Positions 24,530-29,443 of a stretch of 29,443 nucleotides of DNA are shown in pieces. This DNA is from JBBQKF01 sp038326615 (lineage in GTDB: Bacteria; Bacillota; Clostridia; Saccharofermentanales; UBA5734), in assembly GCA_038326615.1 (NCBI GenBank), contig JBBQKF010000032.1, positions 1 through 29,443 on the forward strand. Reading direction: 5' to 3'. The notes under the pieces are model-generated. The model searched no databases. It was not told the DNA's origin and saw only the letters and a program-made list of their open reading frames with translations. The position numbers were made by a program, and so were the translations under genes. Position 1 is the first letter of the stretch, and every line of letters begins with the position of its first letter.

Positions 24530-27154
24530 TTAAAAATATATCAAATATGAATTAATACCGAACCCATTAACGAAGTCATGAAATTTATTATCTTCACTTT
24601 CTATACAAACTTGAGTTCTCTCCTGTAAATCACATTTGCATATTTTTTTCAATCCTTTAATTGTTGCATCAAATTCTGTTGCCAACCCTGTCACTTCATT
24701 AATCCTTAATATATATGCATTTTTTTCATATCTAGCCTTTTTGAATGCAAGTATTTTAAAATCACGATTGAATTGTATAAGATCCAAATATGGGATTAAG
24801 GCTCCACTTTTTAAAGAATCAAATTCAACTTTACATATATCAGATAGCACTTTAGATTTTACAGTGCTAATCCTTTCGTCCACTTGATTGGCAAAAAGTG
24901 TAAATTTGAACTCGAAATCTCCACCCATCCACTGAGGGAAATTAGTGCCCCATGAATTATTCATAGCATTAAAGTATAGCCAAGGCTTATTTTTTTGATA
25001 TTCCGAACGAAATTTATATATTCCTTCATCCCCTATGGAGACTAACGGTATGTCGTGCGACACAATGTTTATTGAATTTTCACCGTTTGTAACTTCGATA
25101 AAATCTTCAATGCAGTAAAGAATGTTATTAGCATCTTTCACTATGTCAGTAGCAGGATCAATAATGCTGCCCAATTTGTTTATTCTTATTCGCGAATTTT
25201 CGAGATTTATCGGAAAAACAAAATGAATTGCTTCAACATAAGACGTTTCTTCTTTTCCGATTAACTTAAAATTAATATCAACTTTGTCTTCATACGAGTA
25301 AATTGTAATTTCGGTTACTATTTGATGTGTGTTCCCATAATTTGCAACGCTTTTACTATCACCACTTTTTGTTATTGTAATAGTAGCGCTATCGCCTAAC
25401 TTTTCACATTTAACTTTTTGAGGTTCAGGAATAAATGTTTCATGCTCACACTCGGGATATTCTAATCTCCCCAAATCAGCAATTAACCACCCATAAAATC
25501 TATAGGTATAATCTTTGGTAAATTTAGTTATATCTTCGATTCCGTATTTATCATATCTATATCCACAAAATCCATCACTGCAAGATAGGTCAATCCATTC
25601 TTTTTCTTGCTTCTTATCAATAAGGCTAACAATTTCTCCGCTTTTTTTGTCAACTTTAACAAAATAGAACTCATTAGAAATAAACACAAAATCTTTATCT
25701 TCATATGCTCTTAAATCATTTTCCTTTTCGTTGCTTTTTACAGAATTTCCATCTTTAACTTTTTCATCGATTTCGTCAGAAATCTTGTATGATATGTAAC
25801 CTAATGCTGGAGGATTCTTTACGAATAATTGCAGTTTTTCACCATTCATGCGAGTTACCGCTATGCTGCAATCTCTAACATCATAAATGATTTTTCTTTC
25901 CGTGAGGTTAGTGTCAATCCAAAAGTCATTCCGAAATCCTGAGTGACAAAATACAACAAAATGATTGCCATCAACTAAAACGTTTTCGCATAATCGTTGT
26001 TTGGCATTTCTAAACATTGTTTCAGTATTGTTCTTTGCAAAATTAACACGATCTCTTTGTTCCGACCAGGAACTTTCCATAAGTTTATATATTGCACTTT
26101 GTTTTTCTTTGACGAATGCCTTCTTGTTATAATGTCTAAAACTCCCCATATGTGTTTTGACATCCAACCCCCATGTATGTTCTCCAAATAACAATGAACT
26201 GTCAAATATTTCATCAATAGTATTTTCAACATCGCTTTCATTATATAATCCTGCAATTTCAAGAATGGTGTGCAATTTTTCTGTCACGATTAATTCTTTT
26301 CTGGTTCTTCTTAATAATGTCACTTCTTTTGGATAGGACCCGACGCCATGAATCCAACTATCTGCCAAATCTTTTTTGATAACAGGTATGTCTAAATGAA
26401 GTTTAATAATTTCTTGGTAAAAATCATCGATTTTTCCAAATGTTATTTTTGCATCAGGGTAGACTTCGAGCGCTTTGTTTTCGAGTTCGGCAATCATATC
26501 GGCATCTTGAGGACCAACGTTATCATTCGTCTGTAACATTGCTAGCCAGACATCATACGGCCAATCTAAAGGGGGTAATATATCGCTGCCATAGGCACCC
26601 TTTGAATAATAGGTCAAAACTTTGCTATCGTCAGGTCCTTGCCACCAAAATAATCGCGGAACATCAGGTGGCATGCAACCAGGATTACATCCCAAATGAA
26701 GAAACTTGACTCCCGCATTCGCTAAAATTGTTGGCAAAATATATGTGTGCCCCGGTACATCGGTCATCTTTGCCGAAATAGGCCAATATGCATATTCGTG
26801 AGAAAAATCTGTCGATATATTTAACCCTCGAATATATTCCTCAAGACCACAAAACTCAGTGTGTGTGGTGAATGGTAATGCATGCCATGTCAATTCACTA
26901 TTCCTGATTAACTGTTTGGCCTTTTCTATGTTTTTTTCACTAGTTATTGATTTATCAAGTAATTTTTTTAATGGCCATGATGACATGGTCCATACAAAAC
27001 TCTTGCTATTATCCGATTCTTTTATTCCTTCACATGTTTTAATAACAGCAGGAAGCATCTGCGTTCCGTAATTCGCAATCACTTCTTTTGCCAGATGTGT
27101 AAATCCTATATCAAAATGCGTTTTAAATACAACAAATATTTCTTTTCTTCCCAT
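24530..27154 (-). CDS. Glycoside hydrolase of the GH38 alpha-mannosidase type (DUF5054-like)
   Basis: The 874-residue protein starts with FKTHFDIGFTHLA, whose His13 and Asp15 match the metal ligands of GH38. The putative nucleophile Asp132 sits in MTDVPGHTYILPTILANAGV, and another metal-binding His326 in FGEHTWGLD. The remainder is the beta-sandwich region typical of family 38. The THFDIGFT variant and the overall style point to the DUF5054 branch, whose exact substrate is uncertain; alpha-mannosidase action is inference from the fold. No signal peptide is seen, so it is probably cytoplasmic and acts on imported oligosaccharides. It follows the GH2 gene by 75 bases, with a weak ribosome binding site before the ATG at 27154, suggesting one operon. 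The downstream gap 24403-24529 has no clear hairpin. Confidence 0.85.
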   Translation of the reverse strand: MGRKEIFVVFKTHFDIGFTHLAKEVIANYGTQMLPAVIKTCEGIKESDNSKSFVWTMSSWPLKKLLDKSITSEKNIEKAKQLIRNSELTWHALPFTTHTEFCGLEEYIRGLNISTDFSHEYAYWPISAKMTDVPGHTYILPTILANAGVKFLHLGCNPGCMPPDVPRLFWWQGPDDSKVLTYYSKGAYGSDILPPLDWPYDVWLAMLQTNDNVGPQDADMIAELENKALEVYPDAKITFGKIDDFYQEIIKLHLDIPVIKKDLADSWIHGVGSYPKEVTLLRRTRKELIVTEKLHTILEIAGLYNESDVENTIDEIFDSSLLFGEHTWGLDVKTHMGSFRHYNKKAFVKEKQSAIYKLMESSWSEQRDRVNFAKNNTETMFRNAKQRLCENVLVDGNHFVVFCHSGFRNDFWIDTNLTERKIIYDVRDCSIAVTRMNGEKLQLFVKNPPALGYISYKISDEIDEKVKDGNSVKSNEKENDLRAYEDKDFVFISNEFYFVKVDKKSGEIVSLIDKKQEKEWIDLSCSDGFCGYRYDKYGIEDITKFTKDYTYRFYGWLIADLGRLEYPECEHETFIPEPQKVKCEKLGDSATITITKSGDSKSVANYGNTHQIVTEITIYSYEDKVDINFKLIGKEETSYVEAIHFVFPINLENSRIRINKLGSIIDPATDIVKDANNILYCIEDFIEVTNGENSINIVSHDIPLVSIGDEGIYKFRSEYQKNKPWLYFNAMNNSWGTNFPQWMGGDFEFKFTLFANQVDERISTVKSKVLSDICKVEFDSLKSGALIPYLDLIQFNRDFKILAFKKARYEKNAYILRINEVTGLATEFDATIKGLKKICKCDLQERTQVCIESEDNKFHDFVNGFGINSYLIYF

Positions 27155-27229
27155 TTTTCACTTACTCTCTTAATTACAATCAGATCTTATTTAATTAAAT
27201 TTTATGTTTATTTTGCCATAGTTGACTTA

Positions 27230-29440
27230 TTACACAAATGAAATTTCAATTTCTTTGCTAAATTTTCTTTGACTTTCAACAGTAATTGCCGCATTACCAA
27301 CTATCCCGTTTGATTTTACCCAGATTGATGCGTACCCTCCCATAAGTGTTATTAGTTTTGGTCCGATTAATTCACATGCTCCTGTTACAGTGATTTCAAG
27401 CGGTTCATTTAAAAAAGGGAAAACATTTCCACACTTATCAACTAGATTAATTACAATTCTTGTAGTGTCAACCCCATCAGCAAATAGCTCATAATTGTCT
27501 GAAATCACTTTTAATTCTGCAGGCACAGAATTACAGCTCATTGTTTTTTCTCCAACAATTTGCCCATCAACATACCCCTTAATTTTTAAATCTTTCCAAT
27601 TTTCCGGGGCACGTGGAGCTATATCTTTGATAACAACAGGAGGATGTTTTAGATGCGGAAATTGATTCGTATCCGGTCTAAATTTCCCTAAGTTTTCATC
27701 ACCGATAAATGCCTCCAAATAATCACAGTTTGTGTATACATATAATGGCCAAAACCAACCAACATCTCTTTCTCCGAACGCCCAGGTAGTTGTCGGTTCA
27801 ATAACAATGCCCTTATCCGGAGATTTTTGACTGGAATAATGAAATGCTGCAAATTTCGGATTCCTAAACATATCCATAACTCCATGATAGCAAATACGGT
27901 CTCCAGAGCCAAAATTAAAGTGAGTATTATAATCAAACGCACACCATCCAATTGCCCCGGAAATATGAGTATTGGCGAAACTGGCATTTTGTATTCGTGA
28001 GTGTCTAAGAGCATGCTCGACTTTTCGCTCCTCTTGATCACCGATTTTTGTAGGATACATATGACCTGCATATTCACTGACGAGATATGGAGTGTATTCT
28101 CCCTTGCCTACAACCCATTTAGGGCATCGCAAAGCAATATTAGCCCCCTGATGAACAAAATCGTTCATTGTGTATACATCTTCTAAAAATTCACTTTGCT
28201 CCATCCATCGAACGCCTGCTGTCTGCCTTGTGCTGTCAAGATTATGAGATAGTTGGTTTGTTTTAATGTATAGATCATGATTATCACCTGACTCATTAAC
28301 TCTTACACCCCAAAGAATAACTGAAGGTCTGTTCCTGTCGCGGACAATCATGTCCTCAACATTCTGCAAACAGTTCTTCTGCCATTCTTCATCACCAATA
28401 TATACCCATCCAGGTATTTCCTCAAAAACCAAAAGGCCGATTTCGTCGCATCTGTCATGGAAATGCCTTGATTGCGGGTAATGTGATGTTCTTACAATAT
28501 TCAAATTTAGATCATATTTTAAAATGTCTGCATCTTTTTTCTGAACTCTTTCTGGCATTGCAAACCCAACATATGGGAATGATTGATGTCTGTTAAGCCC
28601 AACTAGCTTAATGTTTTCACCGTTTAGAAAAAATCCTTCAGGGGTAAATTCCGCAGTTCGAAATCCGGTTCTTAATATAAATTCATCTTTATCAGTAGAT
28701 ATTTTAATATAATATAAGTTAGGATTTTCAATACTCCAAAGTGCAATATTTTCGATGTTTTCAAATAATGTTGTAAATACATTATCACCGGTTATTATTT
28801 TTTTATTTATTTTCTTTGAGCATACTATGTCGTCGTTAAAAACAAGAGCAACATCGAAATCCTTTTGTGTATCATTATCTGATAAATTGCTAATTGTAAC
28901 TCCTATACTAATATCACAATATTTGGACAATAATTTATTTGCAGTGCATACAACGTCTTTTGTATAAATCTTTGGATTAACCCTTAAAAAAACTTCTCTG
29001 TATATGCCTCCATAACAAAGATAATCCATTTTGTCTCCGCTTGGTGGAATATCAGCTCTTTCGTTTGAGTCAACTTTGACAGTTAACAGATTTTCTCCAG
29101 ATACTAGATACTCCGTCACATTAAACGAAAAATGAGTAAATCCGCCCTTATGAAATCCGACATATTTCGCATTTACATAAATTTCGGCATAACACATAAC
29201 GCCTTCAAAGTCAATAAAAACGGCATTATCAAGCCATTCTGCCTCAATATTAAGTCTCCTTCGGTAACAAGTTACTTTTTGATAGGATTTTTCTTCAAAA
29301 TAATTAAATGGCACATTTTCGGTGCTATGTGGAATTGTCACAGTTTGAAATTCGTCTTCGGCATATCCGATTTGAATCATTTCATCTCTAAATTCTTGAC
29401 AAAATTTCCAATTTGCTTTTAAGTTTAACTTTTTATTCAT
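27230..29440 (-). CDS. Glycoside hydrolase family 2 (beta-galactosidase/glucuronidase-like)
   Basis: This 736-residue enzyme has the GH2 order: a sugar-binding jelly-roll (WKFCQEF, YRRRLNI, FIDFEGVMCYAEIYVNAKYVG, YGGIYREVFL), an Ig-like domain and a TIM barrel with GLNRHQ and RTSHYP. The acid/base Glu383 is in LWGVRVNES and the likely nucleophile Glu456 in YLVSEYAGHMYP. A C-terminal DUF4982-like and Ig-like domain (IVINLVDKCGNVFPF) follows. Which beta-linked sugar it removes cannot be told. No signal peptide is visible, so it is probably cytoplasmic. The ATG at 29440 is three bases from the window edge, so its regulation and upstream partners (probably sugar transporters) are outside. It is followed by the GH38-type gene. 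Confidence 0.93.
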   Translation of the reverse strand: MNKKLNLKANWKFCQEFRDEMIQIGYAEDEFQTVTIPHSTENVPFNYFEEKSYQKVTCYRRRLNIEAEWLDNAVFIDFEGVMCYAEIYVNAKYVGFHKGGFTHFSFNVTEYLVSGENLLTVKVDSNERADIPPSGDKMDYLCYGGIYREVFLRVNPKIYTKDVVCTANKLLSKYCDISIGVTISNLSDNDTQKDFDVALVFNDDIVCSKKINKKIITGDNVFTTLFENIENIALWSIENPNLYYIKISTDKDEFILRTGFRTAEFTPEGFFLNGENIKLVGLNRHQSFPYVGFAMPERVQKKDADILKYDLNLNIVRTSHYPQSRHFHDRCDEIGLLVFEEIPGWVYIGDEEWQKNCLQNVEDMIVRDRNRPSVILWGVRVNESGDNHDLYIKTNQLSHNLDSTRQTAGVRWMEQSEFLEDVYTMNDFVHQGANIALRCPKWVVGKGEYTPYLVSEYAGHMYPTKIGDQEERKVEHALRHSRIQNASFANTHISGAIGWCAFDYNTHFNFGSGDRICYHGVMDMFRNPKFAAFHYSSQKSPDKGIVIEPTTTWAFGERDVGWFWPLYVYTNCDYLEAFIGDENLGKFRPDTNQFPHLKHPPVVIKDIAPRAPENWKDLKIKGYVDGQIVGEKTMSCNSVPAELKVISDNYELFADGVDTTRIVINLVDKCGNVFPFLNEPLEITVTGACELIGPKLITLMGGYASIWVKSNGIVGNAAITVESQRKFSKEIEISFV

Positions 29441-29443
29441 TTA

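Overview
The window looks like chromosomal DNA of a low-GC Gram-positive anaerobe, most likely a member of the Clostridia. This rests on strong AGGAGG-type ribosome binding sites, occasional TTG and GTG starts, a long-form hibernation factor, PcrA, an OmpR-type two-component pair, an ECF-type S component and a lipobox lipoprotein. The genus cannot be named from the sequence. Most genes lie on the minus strand.

Layout. 1-1.23 kb: a Panacea/SocA-type antitoxin gene running off the window edge, abutting a truncated AAA+ ATPase; the join looks like a deletion scar. 1.35-3.9 kb: pcrA helicase. 3.9-4.4 kb: a 110-bp-period tandem repeat. 4.4-9.6 kb: two family-2 glycosyltransferases, the hibernation factor hpf on the plus strand, a gene-poor 770-bp stretch holding two hairpins, and a MATE exporter. 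9.8-14.8 kb: two tandem RCC1-repeat/fibronectin-III surface proteins, each with a C-terminal membrane anchor and a long charged tail. 15.0-17.1 kb: a histidine kinase/response regulator pair.

17.2-21.2 kb: two 117-bp inverted copies of an IS200/IS605-type right end (omegaRNA-like), flanking a Ser-rich lipoprotein, a secreted coiled-coil protein, mnmA and an ECF S component. The S component has twenty 12-bp repeats in its leader. Only the second copy keeps a tnpB scrap. 21.3-21.9 kb: an AlbA_2 (Schlafen-like) pseudogene with an in-frame internal deletion. 22.0-24.4 kb: two adjacent acyltransferase-like genes, one with a long Asn/Ser/Glu-rich insertion. 24.5-29.4 kb: a GH38-type alpha-mannosidase and a GH2 glycosidase, probably one glycan-degradation operon continuing beyond the window.

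Two themes recur: tandem expansion of short AT-rich words, mostly between genes but also in coding DNA, and decay of defence/mobile genes. The most promising observations for follow-up are the paired omegaRNA-like elements, the repeat array inside the S-component/mnmA leader, the tandem RCC1 membrane proteins, and the bulged hairpin downstream of hpf.
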